From Actinokineospora fastidiosa (GTDB lineage: Bacteria > Actinomycetota > Actinomycetes > Mycobacteriales > Pseudonocardiaceae), in contig NZ_BMRB01000001.1 in the NCBI RefSeq assembly GCF_014648415.1, forward strand, positions 930,001-994,000: a stretch of 64,000 bases of DNA. Direction: 5' to 3'. The notes under the pieces are model-generated. The model was not told where the DNA came from. It saw only the letters and a program-made list of their open reading frames with translations, and made no database searches. Of the stretch, positions 18,279 through 27,954 are shown piece after piece. The stretch's first letter is position 1; every line of letters starts with the position of its first letter. The position numbers were made by a program, and so were the translations under genes.

Positions 18279-20011
18279 CCCTGCATCCCCCTCGGGTTGG
18301 CGGCCGCGCGCAGCAGCCCGTTGTGGCGCGACACCGCCGAGAGCCTGCCCAGCGTCCACGGGCCGAGGTCGACCAGCTTGTGGCCGCGGTCGGCCAGCGC
18401 GGCGAGCGCCGCCGGGCCGAGCCGGGACTCGACGTGCGCCTCGCCGGGCACGTAGTCACGCGGGTAGAAGCTGCTGGGGACGGCGTTGCTGTGCCACGCG
18501 GGCGCGTCGATGGCGGCCTGCAGGTTCAGCCCGGCCTCGACATGGGCCAGCCAGAAGCAGAGCTGCCACTGGTCCTGCCCGTCGCCGCCGGGGGTGCCGA
18601 AGGCGAGCGTGGGCACGCCGTCGCGCAGCGCGAGGCTCGGGGTGAGGGTGATCCTCGGCCGCTTGCCGGGGGCCAGGGAGTTGGGCAGGCCGTCCTCCAG
18701 CCAGAACATCTGCGCCCGCGTGCCCAGGCAGAAGCCCAGCTCGGGGATGGCGGGCGAGGACTGGAGCCAGCCGCCGGACGGCGTCGCGGAGATGATGTTG
18801 CCCCACCGGTCCACGACGTCCACGTGCACAGTGTCGCCCTTGGTGGTGCCGTCCGGGCGGACGGTGGGCTCGCCGAGGGCGCCGCTGACCGACACCGGGG
18901 CCGTGCCGGACACCAGGTACTCGGGCAGGCGCGGGGCGCGCCCGTCCGGGCTGCCGGGCCGCAGCTCCAGCGACGCGGTGTCGGTGATGAGCGCGCGGCG
19001 CTCGGCGGCGTACGCGCGGGAGAGCAGGGCCTCCAGCGGCACGTCTGCGTCGCCGTACCACGCCTCGCGGTCGGCGAAGGCGAGCTTGGTCGCCTCCAGC
19101 GCGTAGTGGACGGTGTCTGCGGTCGGCACGCCATCCACATAGGACACCGGGAGTCCTTCGAGGATCAGCAACTGCTGCAGCAGCACCGGCCCCTGGGTCC
19201 ACGGACCGCACTTGGCCAGCGTCCAGTCGCCGAAGTCGACGGAGACCGGGTCCTCATAGGACGCCTCCCAGGACGCCATGTCCTCGCCGGTCAACAGGCC
19301 CGCGTGGTCGCGTCCGGAGTCGTCGCGGAAGGACTTGCGGCAGAAGGCGTCCACGGCCTCGGCGACGAACCCCGACGACCAGGCGCGCCGCGCGGCGTCG
19401 ATGCGCGCCTCCCTGGTCGGCCCGACGGCCTCGCGGAGCAGCCGCTCCCACGTGCTGGCGAGCACCGGGTTGGCGAAGCGCTCCCCCACCGCGGGCAGCC
19501 ACAGCTGCGCCGAGGTCGGCCAGTGGTCGGTGAACAGGTCGCGCACGGTGTTGACGACCGCGGGGACCCGTTCGAGCAGCGGGAAGCCGTCGCGCGCGTA
19601 GCCGATCGCGTACGACAGGACCTCGGACAGCTCCTTGGTGCCGTGGTCGCGCAACAGCGTCAACCAGGCGTCCCACGCGCCGGGGACGGTCGCGGGGAGC
19701 AGGCCGCTGCCGGGGATCAGGTCGAGCCCGAGTTCGGCGAACCGCTCCGGCGTCGCCGCGGCGGGCGCGACGCCCTGCCCGCAGAGGACGCGCGGCTCCG
19801 GGTCGGCCGCGGTCGCGAAGAGCGCGGGCACCTCGCCGCCGGGGCCGTTGAGGTGCGGCTCGACGACCTGCAGCACGAACCCCGCGGCCACCGCCGCGTC
19901 GAAGGCGTTGCCGCCGTCCTCCAGCACGGCCATGCCCGCCGCCGACGCCAACCAGTGCGTGGAGGCGACCATGCCGTGCGTGCCCGCCAGCTCTGGTCTC
20001 GTCGTGAACAC
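18260..20011 (-). CDS. Gamma-glutamyltransferase family protein
   Basis: 583 residues of the Ntn-hydrolase GGT family. The N-terminal block HGMVASTHWLASAAGMAVLE, then GGNAFDAAVAAGFVLQVVEP and GPGGE, is typical, as is the late GTRAQMFWLED, then TLTPSLALRDG. Family members self-cleave before a catalytic Thr; the candidate is T394 in KGDTVHVDVVDRWGN. The exact Thr-His/Thr-Ser context differs from classical GGT, so glutathione (absent in mycothiol users) is unlikely as substrate; it may cleave other gamma-glutamyl or cephalosporin-like amides. No signal peptide is evident. Confidence 0.85.
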   Translation of the reverse strand: MFTTRPELAGTHGMVASTHWLASAAGMAVLEDGGNAFDAAVAAGFVLQVVEPHLNGPGGEVPALFATAADPEPRVLCGQGVAPAAATPERFAELGLDLIPGSGLLPATVPGAWDAWLTLLRDHGTKELSEVLSYAIGYARDGFPLLERVPAVVNTVRDLFTDHWPTSAQLWLPAVGERFANPVLASTWERLLREAVGPTREARIDAARRAWSSGFVAEAVDAFCRKSFRDDSGRDHAGLLTGEDMASWEASYEDPVSVDFGDWTLAKCGPWTQGPVLLQQLLILEGLPVSYVDGVPTADTVHYALEATKLAFADREAWYGDADVPLEALLSRAYAAERRALITDTASLELRPGSPDGRAPRLPEYLVSGTAPVSVSGALGEPTVRPDGTTKGDTVHVDVVDRWGNIISATPSGGWLQSSPAIPELGFCLGTRAQMFWLEDGLPNSLAPGKRPRITLTPSLALRDGVPTLAFGTPGGDGQDQWQLCFWLAHVEAGLNLQAAIDAPAWHSNAVPSSFYPRDYVPGEAHVESRLGPAALAALADRGHKLVDLGPWTLGRLSAVSRHNGLLRAAANPRGMQGYAVGR

Positions 20012-20070
20012 CCGGCCAAGCTACCTCACTAGTTACCGTTGCTAAAGAACTTCTTGTTCCCATCGAACAC

Positions 20071-20101
20071 TTGTGCACATGTGGATAAGTTCTGTGGATA
20101 A
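20071..20101 (-). promoter_or_regulatory. Pair of perfect DnaA boxes (plus one near-match)
   Basis: TGTGGATAA occurs at 20080-20088 and 20093-20101, both reading TTATCCACA on the minus strand, 13 bases apart. TTGTGCACA at 20071-20079 is one base from the actinobacterial box TTGTCCACA. The group fills the gap between the aldo/keto reductase stop and the gamma-glutamyltransferase start. Confidence 0.65.
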
Positions 20102-21064
20102 CTAGCGGCGGCCCGGCGGGCAGATCTCGTCGAGGACGGCCAGGTCGTCGGCGGTGGGGCGCCAGGTGCCCGCCGCGGCGTTGGCCGCCACCTGGTCGGG
20201 TGTGGTCGCGCCCGCGATGACGGAGGCGACCACGGGCTGGGCGGCCAGCCAGCCGATGGCCAGCGCGGTCATCGCGATGCCGCGCTCCCCGGCGAAGGCG
20301 CGCAGCTTCTCGATGCGGTCCCAGGGGGCCTCTGCGAGCATGCGCTGGCGGCCTGCGAGGCGGCTGCCCTCCGGCGGCTCGGCTCCGCGCGCGTACTTGC
20401 CGGTGAGCAGGCCGTTGGCCAGCGGGAAGTACGGCAGCAGGCCGATGCCGAAGCGGGCGCACGCGGGCACGACCTCGCGCTCGACCTCGCGTTCGAGCAG
20501 CGAGTAGTGGCCCTGCGCGGACACCGGGCCGCGCACGCGCGCGTCGCGGGCCGTCCAGGCCGTGTCGGCGATCTGCCAGGCCGCCAGGTTGCAGACGCCG
20601 ACGTAGCGCACGACGCCGTCGCGGACGAGTTCGTCGAGGGCGCTCAGGGTCTCCTCGATCGGGGTGCCCGGGTCAGGGCGGTGGAGCTGGTAGAGGTCGA
20701 TCCAGTCGGTGTTGAGCCTGCGCAGGGACGCCTCGACGGCGCGGCGGATGTAGCGGCGGGAGCCGCGGGCGCCGAAGTCCGGGCCGTTCGCGCCCTGCAT
20801 GTCGACGCCGAACTTGGTGGCGATGACCGCGTGGGCGCGGCGGCCGGACAGGGCCAGGCCCAGCAGCTCCTCGCTGCGCCCGCGCGGCGCGCCGTAGACG
20901 TCGGCGACGTCGAAGAGGGTGATCCCCGCCTCCAGCGCGGCCCCGACCAGGGCGCGCGCGCCGGTCAGCGACTCCGCGGCGGTGCCCGGCCTGCCCAGGT
21001 TGTTGCAGCCCAGGCCCACCGCGCTCACCACGAGCCCGGACTCGCCGAGGTGCCGGAGTTCCAC
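20102..21064 (-). CDS. Aldo/keto reductase
   Basis: 320 residues, a TIM-barrel NADPH-dependent reductase. Conserved features are LGCNNLG at the start, FDVADVYG with the catalytic Asp and Tyr (about 52 and 57), the catalytic Lys in ATKFG, the DWIDLYQLHRPD strand and the C-terminal NADP-binding region (SVIAGATTPDQV). This subgroup includes YajO/Gfo-like sugar and aldehyde reductases; substrate unknown. Divergent from the SDR at 21142 with a 77-base shared promoter region. Confidence 0.9.
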   Translation of the reverse strand: MELRHLGESGLVVSAVGLGCNNLGRPGTAAESLTGARALVGAALEAGITLFDVADVYGAPRGRSEELLGLALSGRRAHAVIATKFGVDMQGANGPDFGARGSRRYIRRAVEASLRRLNTDWIDLYQLHRPDPGTPIEETLSALDELVRDGVVRYVGVCNLAAWQIADTAWTARDARVRGPVSAQGHYSLLEREVEREVVPACARFGIGLLPYFPLANGLLTGKYARGAEPPEGSRLAGRQRMLAEAPWDRIEKLRAFAGERGIAMTALAIGWLAAQPVVASVIAGATTPDQVAANAAAGTWRPTADDLAVLDEICPPGRR

Positions 21065-21141
21065 AACCCGACAGTAAGGGCGCGCGGTCGTGTGATCCAG
21101 ACGTTGGGTGGGCCGGGCGCGCGGGTGAGATTCTTAGCCCC

Positions 21142-22071
21142 ATGAGCACACCCGCGGGTGATTCGCCTGGCTGGACCGCCGCCGACATCCCGAGCCTCGT
21201 CGGCCGGTCCTACATCGTGACCGGGGCCAACAGCGGCCTCGGGTACCAGACGTCGCTGGCGCTGGCCCAGCACGGCGCGCACGTCGTGCTGGCCGTGCGC
21301 GACCTGGAGAAGGGCGCGGCCGCCGTCGAGTCGATCCGGGCCGCCGACGCCGAGGCCAACGTCGAGGCCCGGCACCTGGACCTGGCCGACCTGGACTCGG
21401 TGCGCGAGTTCTCCGCGGGCGTCGACCGGGTCGACGTCCTGATCAACAACGCTGGCGTGATGTGGACGCCGCGCACGCTGAGCGCGCAGGGCTACGAGCT
21501 GCAGTTCGCGGTCAACCACCTGGCGCACTTCGCGCTGACCGGCCTGCTGATCGACGTCCTCGCCGCCGGGCGGGACGCGCGCGTGGTCACGGTCACCTCG
21601 TTCCTGCACAAGCAGGGCTTCATGCACTTCGACGACCTCAACGGCGAGCACAAGTACAGCCGCCGCGGGTTCTACGCCCAGTCGAAGCTGGCCAACGTCG
21701 TGTTCGGCCTGGAACTGCACCGGCGGCTGCGGGCCAACGGCGTGCCGGTGTCCAGCGTGCTGGCGCACCCGGGCTACTCGGCGACGAACCTGCAGTCGGC
21801 CGGGCCCAAGGGCATGCAGAAGCTGGGCCTGAAGATCGGCAACCGGCTGCTCGCCCAGGACGCGCAGATGGGCGCGCTGCCCCAGCTCTACGCCGCCACC
21901 CACCCCGAGGTGGAGAGCGGGCAGTTCATCGGCCCGAACGGCCGCCGCGAGCAGAAGGGCTACCCGGCGCTGGTGGAGCCGCTGGACGCCGCCCGCGACC
22001 GCGGCACCGCGCGCAGGCTCTGGGACCTGAGCGAGGAGATGAGCGGTGTCTACTACTCGCTGCCGCGTTAG
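21142..22071 (+). CDS. Short-chain dehydrogenase, retinol/protochlorophyllide reductase-like
   Basis: 309 residues. The cofactor motif TGANSGLGYQTSLALAQHGA (about 30-49), NNAGVM, and the YAQSK catalytic Tyr/Lys pair define an SDR. The arginine in LAVRDLEKG after the second strand suggests NADP(H) preference. The length and the LFGLELHRRL block match the 'SDR family NAD(P)-dependent oxidoreductase' paralogues common in actinobacteria; substrate unknown. The ATG lies 14 bases after GAGATTCTTAG, so a leaderless or very short transcript is possible. Confidence 0.88.
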   Translation: MSTPAGDSPGWTAADIPSLVGRSYIVTGANSGLGYQTSLALAQHGAHVVLAVRDLEKGAAAVESIRAADAEANVEARHLDLADLDSVREFSAGVDRVDVLINNAGVMWTPRTLSAQGYELQFAVNHLAHFALTGLLIDVLAAGRDARVVTVTSFLHKQGFMHFDDLNGEHKYSRRGFYAQSKLANVVFGLELHRRLRANGVPVSSVLAHPGYSATNLQSAGPKGMQKLGLKIGNRLLAQDAQMGALPQLYAATHPEVESGQFIGPNGRREQKGYPALVEPLDAARDRGTARRLWDLSEEMSGVYYSLPR

Positions 22072-22171
22072 GCCCGGTGAACGTCAGGCCCGTTAGACAC
22101 AGCACACCGGCCGCACCCGGGCTGAACGACCGTTAACCTTTCCGCCGACTGTCTCGGGCGAAAGGACGACC

Positions 22172-22930
22172 ATGCAGATCGACGGTATCGCGGCCCTCGT
22201 CACCGGCGGCGCCTCCGGCCTCGGCGCGGCGACGGCGCAGGCGCTGGCCAAGCAGGGCGCCTCGGTGTTCGCGCTGGACCTGCCGTCGGCCGTGGACTCC
22301 GCGCCCGAGGTGGCCGGGGTGACCTACGTCGGCGCGGACGTGACCGACCCCGAGCAGGTGGAGGCGGCCGTCGCGCAGGCGGCCGGGAGCGGGGCCCCGC
22401 TGCGCGTGGTGGTGAACTGCGCGGGCATCGGCCCGTCGGCGCGGATCCTGTCCAAGAAGGGCCCGCACGACCTGGGCCTGTTCCGCAAGGTCGTCGAGAT
22501 CAACCTGATCGGCACGTTCAACGTCGTCACCCTGGCCGCGGCCGCGATGGCCGCGACCGAGCCGCTGGAGCACGACGCCCGCGGCGTGATCATCAACACC
22601 GCGTCGATCGCGGCGTACGACGGCCAGATCGGGCAGGCGGCCTACGCCGCGTCCAAGGGCGGCGTCGTGGGCCTCACCCTGCCCGCGGCCCGCGACCTGT
22701 CCTCCTCCGGCATCCGCGTGGTGACCATCGCGCCGGGCATCATCGACACCCCGATGCTGGCCACGGTCAGCGAGGAGTTCCGCGCCGCGCTGGCCGCGGG
22801 CGTCCCCTTCCCGAAGCGCCTCGGCCTGCCCGCCGAGTACGCCCGCCTCGCCCTGTCGATCATCGACCAGGACTACCTCAACGGCGAGGTCATCCGCCTC
22901 GACGGCGCCCTGCGCATGGCCCCGCGCTAG
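22172..22930 (+). CDS. SDR, 3-hydroxyacyl-CoA dehydrogenase (HSD10-like)
   Basis: 252 residues. TGGASGLGAATAQALAKQGA is the NAD-binding loop, ALDLPS carries an Asp after the second strand (NAD preference), and YAASKGG holds the catalytic pair. The inserts QAAYAASKGGVVGLTLPAAR and ITIAPGIIDTPML-like segment match type-II 3-hydroxyacyl-CoA dehydrogenases of fatty-acid/branched-chain oxidation. GAAAGGACGACC precedes the ATG. The stop overlaps the stop of the convergent gene at 22927. Confidence 0.88.
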   Translation: MQIDGIAALVTGGASGLGAATAQALAKQGASVFALDLPSAVDSAPEVAGVTYVGADVTDPEQVEAAVAQAAGSGAPLRVVVNCAGIGPSARILSKKGPHDLGLFRKVVEINLIGTFNVVTLAAAAMAATEPLEHDARGVIINTASIAAYDGQIGQAAYAASKGGVVGLTLPAARDLSSSGIRVVTIAPGIIDTPMLATVSEEFRAALAAGVPFPKRLGLPAEYARLALSIIDQDYLNGEVIRLDGALRMAPR

Positions 22931-23439
22931 ACCCACCGCAGGCGGGCGCGCCGCCTGCCGGTCAGGACCTGGTCGTGGAGCCGCCTGCCGGTCTCGACCT
23001 GGGCAGCGAAGGCGGCCACGGGATCGGCGGGCGGCGGCTCGGGCTCCGGCTCGGCGGCGGGCTCCGGGACCCCGACGCGGTCGAGGTCGGCGGCGGCGTT
23101 GATGAGCTCGGCCGCCAGGCGGTCGGCCGCGCCGCGCCAGAGGTCGGTCAGGCGGGCCTGCTCGGCGCCGTCCGCGCCCGCCCACAGGTGGGGCAGCTCG
23201 TGGACGAACGTGCTGTAGCCCTCCACGCGGTCGGACACGGTCTCGTGGATGTCCAGCGCCGCCCGCCACGACGCCGAGAGGGCCAGCCGGGTCTCGGTGT
23301 AGCCGTCGGCGGCCGCGCCGGTCCAATGGGCGGCGTCGAGGGCGGCGACGTCGTCCGCGCCTGCTGCCAGCGGTTCCCGCTGGGCCTTGACCAGCTCGGC
23401 CAGGTTGCGGACCCACAGCGGGTTGCCGGGGGCCGTCAT
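22927..23439 (-). CDS. WXG100-like helical protein of the SseB operon
   Basis: 170 residues. A helical region contains HWTGAAADGYTETRLALSAS (W-x-G turn), followed by long helices and a Pro/Glu-rich segment (PAAEPEPEPPPADPV) near the C-terminus. This is the architecture of WXG100/T7SS-associated helical-hairpin proteins. Its ATG overlaps the upstream stop as ATGA. No EccC/FtsK-type secretion ATPase is near, so export is unproven. Confidence 0.7.
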   Translation of the reverse strand: MTAPGNPLWVRNLAELVKAQREPLAAGADDVAALDAAHWTGAAADGYTETRLALSASWRAALDIHETVSDRVEGYSTFVHELPHLWAGADGAEQARLTDLWRGAADRLAAELINAAADLDRVGVPEPAAEPEPEPPPADPVAAFAAQVETGRRLHDQVLTGRRRARLRWV

Positions 23440-23732
23440 CCGGCCAGCTCCGTGAGGCGGCGGGCCAGGTCCTCGTCGGTCTCCCGGTAGCGCGCCGCGA
23501 TGGCGCGCAGGGCGTCGGACAGCCCGGCCGCGCCGCCGCAGAGGCGTTCCATGGCCGCGCGCAGGCTGCGCTGGTAGGCGATCACCGCCACGCGCAGCGG
23601 GTCGTCGTCCGGCCAGCGGTCGGTGTCGACGCCGTAGCGCCAGGCCGTGTCCTCGCGGACCGTGTCGGCGATGGCGACGGCCTTGCGGGCGAGCGCGTCG
23701 AGTTCGTCGAGGTCGACGCCGAAGCCGGTCAC
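23436..23732 (-). CDS. EspC/WXG-like small helical protein
   Basis: 98 residues starting GTG at 23732 (GTGA overlap with the SseB-like gene). GFGVDLDELDALARKAVAIA, then a helix pair around ERLCGGAAGLSDALRAIAARY and a terminal YRETDEDLARRL, which is the EspC/T7SS-substrate pattern: Y-x-x-x-D/E near the C-terminus is seen (Y-R-E-T-D). The size fits. Probably pairs with the adjacent 170-residue protein. Confidence 0.7.
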   Translation of the reverse strand: MTGFGVDLDELDALARKAVAIADTVREDTAWRYGVDTDRWPDDDPLRVAVIAYQRSLRAAMERLCGGAAGLSDALRAIAARYRETDEDLARRLTELAG

Positions 23733-24478
23733 AGGGCGGCCACTCGGGCGGGCGACCAGTGCCGTCCCCGGCCCAGCGGGTTGAGGGCCAGGCCGACGGC
23801 GCCGTCGGAGCGCAGCACCTCGATGAGCCGGTGGCCCGGCGCGGCGGCCGGGACGTCCGAGCTGCCCACCGCGGCCTGGTACTCCGCCAGCAGCTCCGCG
23901 CTGGTGAACGCGCACAGGCACTCGCCGAAGTCGCGCGTCTCGACCGTGACGAGCGCGCCGTCGGCCGACATGGCGAAGTGCAGCTCACCCTTGGGGACGA
24001 ACTCGTCGAGCACCGACCCGGTGGTCTCGGCCACCAGCCTGGTCAGCAGCGACGCGGCCACCGGGGGTTCCGGGGCCTTGGCGTACTCGGCCTCCAGCCA
24101 GGTCAGCGCCTCGATCTCGGCGGCGGGCGGGACCGGGAGCGGCCCGGCCAGCTCGGCGCTCACCCGCTCGACCAGCAGGCTCGCCGCCGCGTGGACGCTG
24201 TCGGACAGCGAGCGGGCCAGGACAGCCAGCCGCTCCGCGTAGCCCAGGGACGTCAGCTCCGGGTCGCGGCGCAGGTTGTAGGCGGCGGCCAGGACGCGCC
24301 TGCCCACCGGGTTCGCCGTGACCCGCTCACCGGCGGCCGCGACCTGCCAGCTCACGACCGCGAGGACGGCGGCGGGCGAGTCGCCGCGCCGCACGCCCAA
24401 CCGGGCACCGATGGGGCCCGCGACGGCCAAGGCCAGATCGGCCCGCCGCACGCCCAGCCCGCGGTGGAGTTCGACCAT
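23729..24478 (-). CDS. SseB-like domain protein
   Basis: 249 residues. The N-terminal ~140 residues are helical and unassigned; the C-terminal region (ELHFAMSADGALVTVETRDF, then CLCAFTSAELLAEY and GAVGLALNPLG) reads like the SseB N-terminal fold, where a strand pattern ends in FTS and a late GLALNP turn. In actinobacteria SseB-like proteins often accompany WXG/EspC genes. First gene of a three-gene overlapping operon (GTGA, ATGA overlaps). Role unknown, perhaps chaperone-like. Confidence 0.65.
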   Translation of the reverse strand: MVELHRGLGVRRADLALAVAGPIGARLGVRRGDSPAAVLAVVSWQVAAAGERVTANPVGRRVLAAAYNLRRDPELTSLGYAERLAVLARSLSDSVHAAASLLVERVSAELAGPLPVPPAAEIEALTWLEAEYAKAPEPPVAASLLTRLVAETTGSVLDEFVPKGELHFAMSADGALVTVETRDFGECLCAFTSAELLAEYQAAVGSSDVPAAAPGHRLIEVLRSDGAVGLALNPLGRGRHWSPARVAAL

Positions 24479-24517
24479 TCGCGCTCCCGAACGCCATGGG
24501 AGGCGAATCCTAGCCGA

Positions 24518-25138
24518 TCATGATCCCCGGGTGATCCACTCCTGCCGGTGCGGGGCCTCCGCGCCGATCGTGGTCGAGTCGCCGTGGCCGGTGTGCACCA
24601 CCGTCTCCGGCGGCAGCGCCAGCAGGCGCTCGGTGATCGAGTCGATGATCGTGTCGAAGTCGCTGTACGAGCGGCCGGTCGCGCCGGGGCCGCCCGCGAA
24701 CAGGGTGTCGCCGGTGAAGACGACGCCCAGGTCGGGCGCGTGGAAGCAGACCGCGCCCGGCGCGTGGCCCGGGGTGTGCATCACGACGAGGGTCCCGCCG
24801 CCGACGGTGAACGTGTCCCCCTCGTGGAGGGGGTCGAACTCGGCGTCGGGGTAGACCATCCGCCACAGCACCTCGTCGGCCGGGTGCAGGTAGACGCGCG
24901 CGTCGGTGGCGTTGGCCAGGTCCTCGGCCGCGCTGATGTGGTCGTCGTGGGCGTGCGTGCAGAGGATCGCGCGCACCGCCCGGTCGCCGATCCCGCCCAG
25001 GATCTCGTCGGCGTCGTGCGCCGGGTCGATCACCACGACCTCGCGGTCGTCGCCGACGATCCAGACGTTGTTCTCGACCTCCCAGGTCCCGCCGTCGAGG
25101 CTGAACGTGCCGGAGGTGACGACGTGGTCGACGCGCAT
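24518..25138 (-). CDS. MBL-fold hydrolase next to mycothiol dehydrogenase
   Basis: 206 residues. The metal motif THAHDDH (HxHxDH), HTPGHAPGAVCF, FTGDTLF and a final HTGHG give a complete glyoxalase-II-like di-metal site. It starts as ATGA over the mscR stop. The same order (mycothiol dehydrogenase then MBL hydrolase) occurs in Mycobacterium tuberculosis (Rv2259-Rv2260). A thioester hydrolase acting on S-formylmycothiol is the likely role (inference). Confidence 0.88.
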   Translation of the reverse strand: MRVDHVVTSGTFSLDGGTWEVENNVWIVGDDREVVVIDPAHDADEILGGIGDRAVRAILCTHAHDDHISAAEDLANATDARVYLHPADEVLWRMVYPDAEFDPLHEGDTFTVGGGTLVVMHTPGHAPGAVCFHAPDLGVVFTGDTLFAGGPGATGRSYSDFDTIIDSITERLLALPPETVVHTGHGDSTTIGAEAPHRQEWITRGS

Positions 25139-26223
25139 CAGAGGACCACCACCGAGCGCAGGACGTCGCCGTGGTGCATCCGCTCGAACGCGCCCTCGAC
25201 GCCGTCGAGCGGGATGGTCTCGGTGACGAAGGCGTCCAGGTCGAGGCGGCCCTGCCGGTAGAGGTCGACCAGGTAGGGGAAGTCCCGGCTGGGCAGGCAG
25301 TCGCCGTACCAGCTGGACTTGAGCGAGCCGCCGCGGGAGAACAGGTCGATCAGCGGCATCTCGACGCGCATGTCCGGCGTCGGCACGCCCACCAGCACGA
25401 CGGTGCCCGCCAGGTCGCGGGCGTAGAACGCCTGCTTCCAGGTCTCCGGCCTGCCCACGGCGTCGATCACGACGTCGGCGCCGAACCCGCCGGTCAGCTC
25501 GCGGATCGTCTCGACCGCGTCGGCCTCGCGGGAGTTGACCGTGTGCGTCGCGCCGAACTTCCGCGCCCACTCCAGCTTGCGGTCGTCGACGTCGACGCCG
25601 ATGACCGTGGTCGCGCCCGCCAGCCGCGCGCCCGCGATGGCCGCGTCGCCGACGCCGCCGCAGCCGATCACCGCGACCGAGTCGCCTCGACCGACCCCGC
25701 CGGTGTTGATGGCCGCGCCCAGGCCCGCCATGACGCCGCAGCCGAGCAGGCCGACGGCCGCTGGCGAGGCGTCCGGGTCGACTTTCGTGCACTGTCCGCT
25801 GTGGACGAGCGTCTTCTCGGCGAACGCGCCGATGCCCAGCGCGGGCGAGAGCGGCGTCCCGTCGACGAGGGTCATGGGCTGGGCGGCGTTGTGGGTGTTG
25901 AAGCAGTACCAGGGCTTGCCCTTCAGGCACGCCCGGCAGCGCCCGCACACCGCGCGCCAGTTGAGGATGACGAAGTCGCCGGGCGCGACGTCGTCCACGC
26001 CCTCGCCGACGGCCTCGACCACGCCCGCGGCCTCGTGCCCGAGCAGGAAGGGGAACTCGTCGTTGATCCCGCCCTCGCGGTAGTGCAGGTCGGTGTGGCA
26101 GACCCCGCACGTCCGGACGGCGACGACGGCCTCACCCGGACCGGGGTCGGGCACGACGATGGTCTCGACGGACACCGGCTGGTTCCTGGCCTTGGCCACG
26201 ACCGCCTGCACCTGTTGCGACAT
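25138..26223 (-). CDS. mscR: S-(hydroxymethyl)mycothiol dehydrogenase / S-nitrosomycothiol reductase
   Basis: 361-residue zinc alcohol dehydrogenase, the same length as mycobacterial MscR/AdhE2. [14 protein letters not shown] and [10 protein letters not shown] give the catalytic zinc site. The structural zinc loop is [15 protein letters not shown], and [12 protein letters not shown] binds NAD. It oxidises the formaldehyde adduct of mycothiol and reduces S-nitrosomycothiol. Start ATG 26223 is set by homology ([17 protein letters not shown]); the frame stays open further upstream without protein-like sequence. Immediately follows the RecB-like gene (19 bases). Confidence 0.95.
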   Translation of the reverse strand: MSQQVQAVVAKARNQPVSVETIVVPDPGPGEAVVAVRTCGVCHTDLHYREGGINDEFPFLLGHEAAGVVEAVGEGVDDVAPGDFVILNWRAVCGRCRACLKGKPWYCFNTHNAAQPMTLVDGTPLSPALGIGAFAEKTLVHSGQCTKVDPDASPAAVGLLGCGVMAGLGAAINTGGVGRGDSVAVIGCGGVGDAAIAGARLAGATTVIGVDVDDRKLEWARKFGATHTVNSREADAVETIRELTGGFGADVVIDAVGRPETWKQAFYARDLAGTVVLVGVPTPDMRVEMPLIDLFSRGGSLKSSWYGDCLPSRDFPYLVDLYRQGRLDLDAFVTETIPLDGVEGAFERMHHGDVLRSVVVL

Positions 26224-26242
26224 GCGCACACCGTAACCCGAT

Positions 26243-27877
26243 TCACAGATCCCCGACGTAGGGAATCCGTCCCACCTCTGGTGAGGACATCCACCGGCGC
26301 AGGGCGGCGGTGGCCCGCACGTCGTCCTCGTTGTACTCCAGCAGCCGCACGCGCTGGGCCGGGTCGGGGTCGTCACCGTCGAGGCCGACGGCGGCGCGGT
26401 ACCAGCGCATGGAATTCTCGCCGCCGGCGTCCGGGTCGCGCCAGGTGAAGCCCGCGACCGGGGCGATCGTCTTGAGGCCCTTGCCGTGCGAGCACAGGAA
26501 CTGGTCGCGGACGCTGGCGAACAGGTCGAACCAGGCGTCGGACTCGATGAAGGCGAGCACCTCGGCGCGGCGCGGGATGCCGGGGCGACCGGCGAACCGC
26601 TTGGCCGAGGCGAGCAGCCAGCGGTTCTCGGCCAGCTCGTTGTAGCAGTAGGCGCGGAAGGTGAGGCCCCGGTCGTGAGCGGCCTGCCGCACCCCCATCA
26701 GCCAGGACCAGAACTCGGCGAAGGAGCGGGCCTCGTCGTCGGTGGGCAGCGGCTCCCAGCTGACGAACGCCCGGTACCCCGGCGACACGCCCACGTCGGC
26801 GCCGGTCAGCAGCGCGCCCCACAGGTACGCGCCCGCGTCGCCGAAGCTCTCCATGTCGACGTCGACCTCGACGTCCGCGCGCGGCACGCCGACCCGCTCG
26901 ACCCGCCGAACCAGGGTGAGGTCGGCAAGCCAGGCGCGGGCCAGGCCGACCGCGTCCTCCACGGGCATGCCGACCAGCGCGGGCACGTCCTCGTCGGCGG
27001 GGTCGACCAGGGCGAGCTCGTCGACCGTGCGCACGCCCGCGGCGCGCAGCAGGCCCGCGTCCTCGCCGCGGACGACCAGGCTCACGTCGCGCGTGGCCAC
27101 CAGCTGCCCCTCGCACACCGGCCACCAGGGGCAGCTGCGGCACTCCACGATCCGCGACGGCTCGGCCAGCGGGTCCGCGCCCGCGGCGGCCGCCGCGGCC
27201 ACGGAGAGCCGGTCGGCGAAGCGGGTGTCGTACTCCTCCAGCGCGCTGCGCCCGCCGGGCCAGGTGGGCGCGTGCAGGTCGTGCCAGACGACGACGTCGC
27301 CGTCGAGGCCGATGACGCCCGCGAACGCGTGCCGGGGGTCGGCCAGGCCCGCGCTCTCCAGCAGCCTGCGCACGTGGGCGAGGCGGAGCTGGTCGCGCGG
27401 CTGCGGGCGCACCTTGCGGGCGCTGTCCGGCGTGCCGCCGACCATGGGCAGGTCGTCGAGGCCGCTGGTGCGCGCGCCCGTGCCGGGGTCGGTGACCTTG
27501 TGGCGGACGACGAGCACGGGCACGTAGCCCTGCTCGGTGCGCACGAGCAGGTCGATCGTGCCGCGCCTGCCGCCGTCAGGGTCGCGCGGGAGCTGCGCCG
27601 ACCAGACGAAGGGGGCGTCGGCGGCGAGCGCGGCCATGGTGGCGGTCTCGCGCTCGGAGGCCGGGCCGGGCGGGATCTCGGTCCAGGCAGCGCCCAGCTG
27701 CGCGGCCAGCCGGTCCGCGATCGCCCTGCGGTGCGCGGCAGCGTCGGCTTTGCGCAGCTCAGCGGTGGGATCGGGGGCCGCGCGCCTGGCCTCCCGCATC
27801 GACGGGTCGTGCTCGAGGTGCACGCGACGCCTGCAGCGGCTCACCACGCCGGCGTCGAGGAGCACCGTAGTAGTCAC
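26243..27877 (-). CDS. TM0106-family RecB-like nuclease
   Basis: 544 residues. The N-terminal half has the PD-(D/E)XK-like core ([22 protein letters not shown], with the Asp and a late basic residue) and a Cys cluster ([12 protein letters not shown]) that resembles the Fe-S binding C-terminal cysteines of RecB/Cas4 nucleases. The C-terminal half ([20 protein letters not shown], then [10 protein letters not shown]) is RNase-H/DEDD-like. Starts GTG 27877 ([10 protein letters not shown]). Known only as a putative nuclease family; the link with mscR may be only positional. Confidence 0.85.
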   Translation of the reverse strand: MTTTVLLDAGVVSRCRRRVHLEHDPSMREARRAAPDPTAELRKADAAAHRRAIADRLAAQLGAAWTEIPPGPASERETATMAALAADAPFVWSAQLPRDPDGGRRGTIDLLVRTEQGYVPVLVVRHKVTDPGTGARTSGLDDLPMVGGTPDSARKVRPQPRDQLRLAHVRRLLESAGLADPRHAFAGVIGLDGDVVVWHDLHAPTWPGGRSALEEYDTRFADRLSVAAAAAAGADPLAEPSRIVECRSCPWWPVCEGQLVATRDVSLVVRGEDAGLLRAAGVRTVDELALVDPADEDVPALVGMPVEDAVGLARAWLADLTLVRRVERVGVPRADVEVDVDMESFGDAGAYLWGALLTGADVGVSPGYRAFVSWEPLPTDDEARSFAEFWSWLMGVRQAAHDRGLTFRAYCYNELAENRWLLASAKRFAGRPGIPRRAEVLAFIESDAWFDLFASVRDQFLCSHGKGLKTIAPVAGFTWRDPDAGGENSMRWYRAAVGLDGDDPDPAQRVRLLEYNEDDVRATAALRRWMSSPEVGRIPYVGDL

Positions 27878-27954
27878 GTACGCAGTTTAGTTGCCATGTG
27901 CGACACATCGGGCGGGTCGGTAGGTTGCTGACCATCGAGCGCGGGAGGCAGCGG

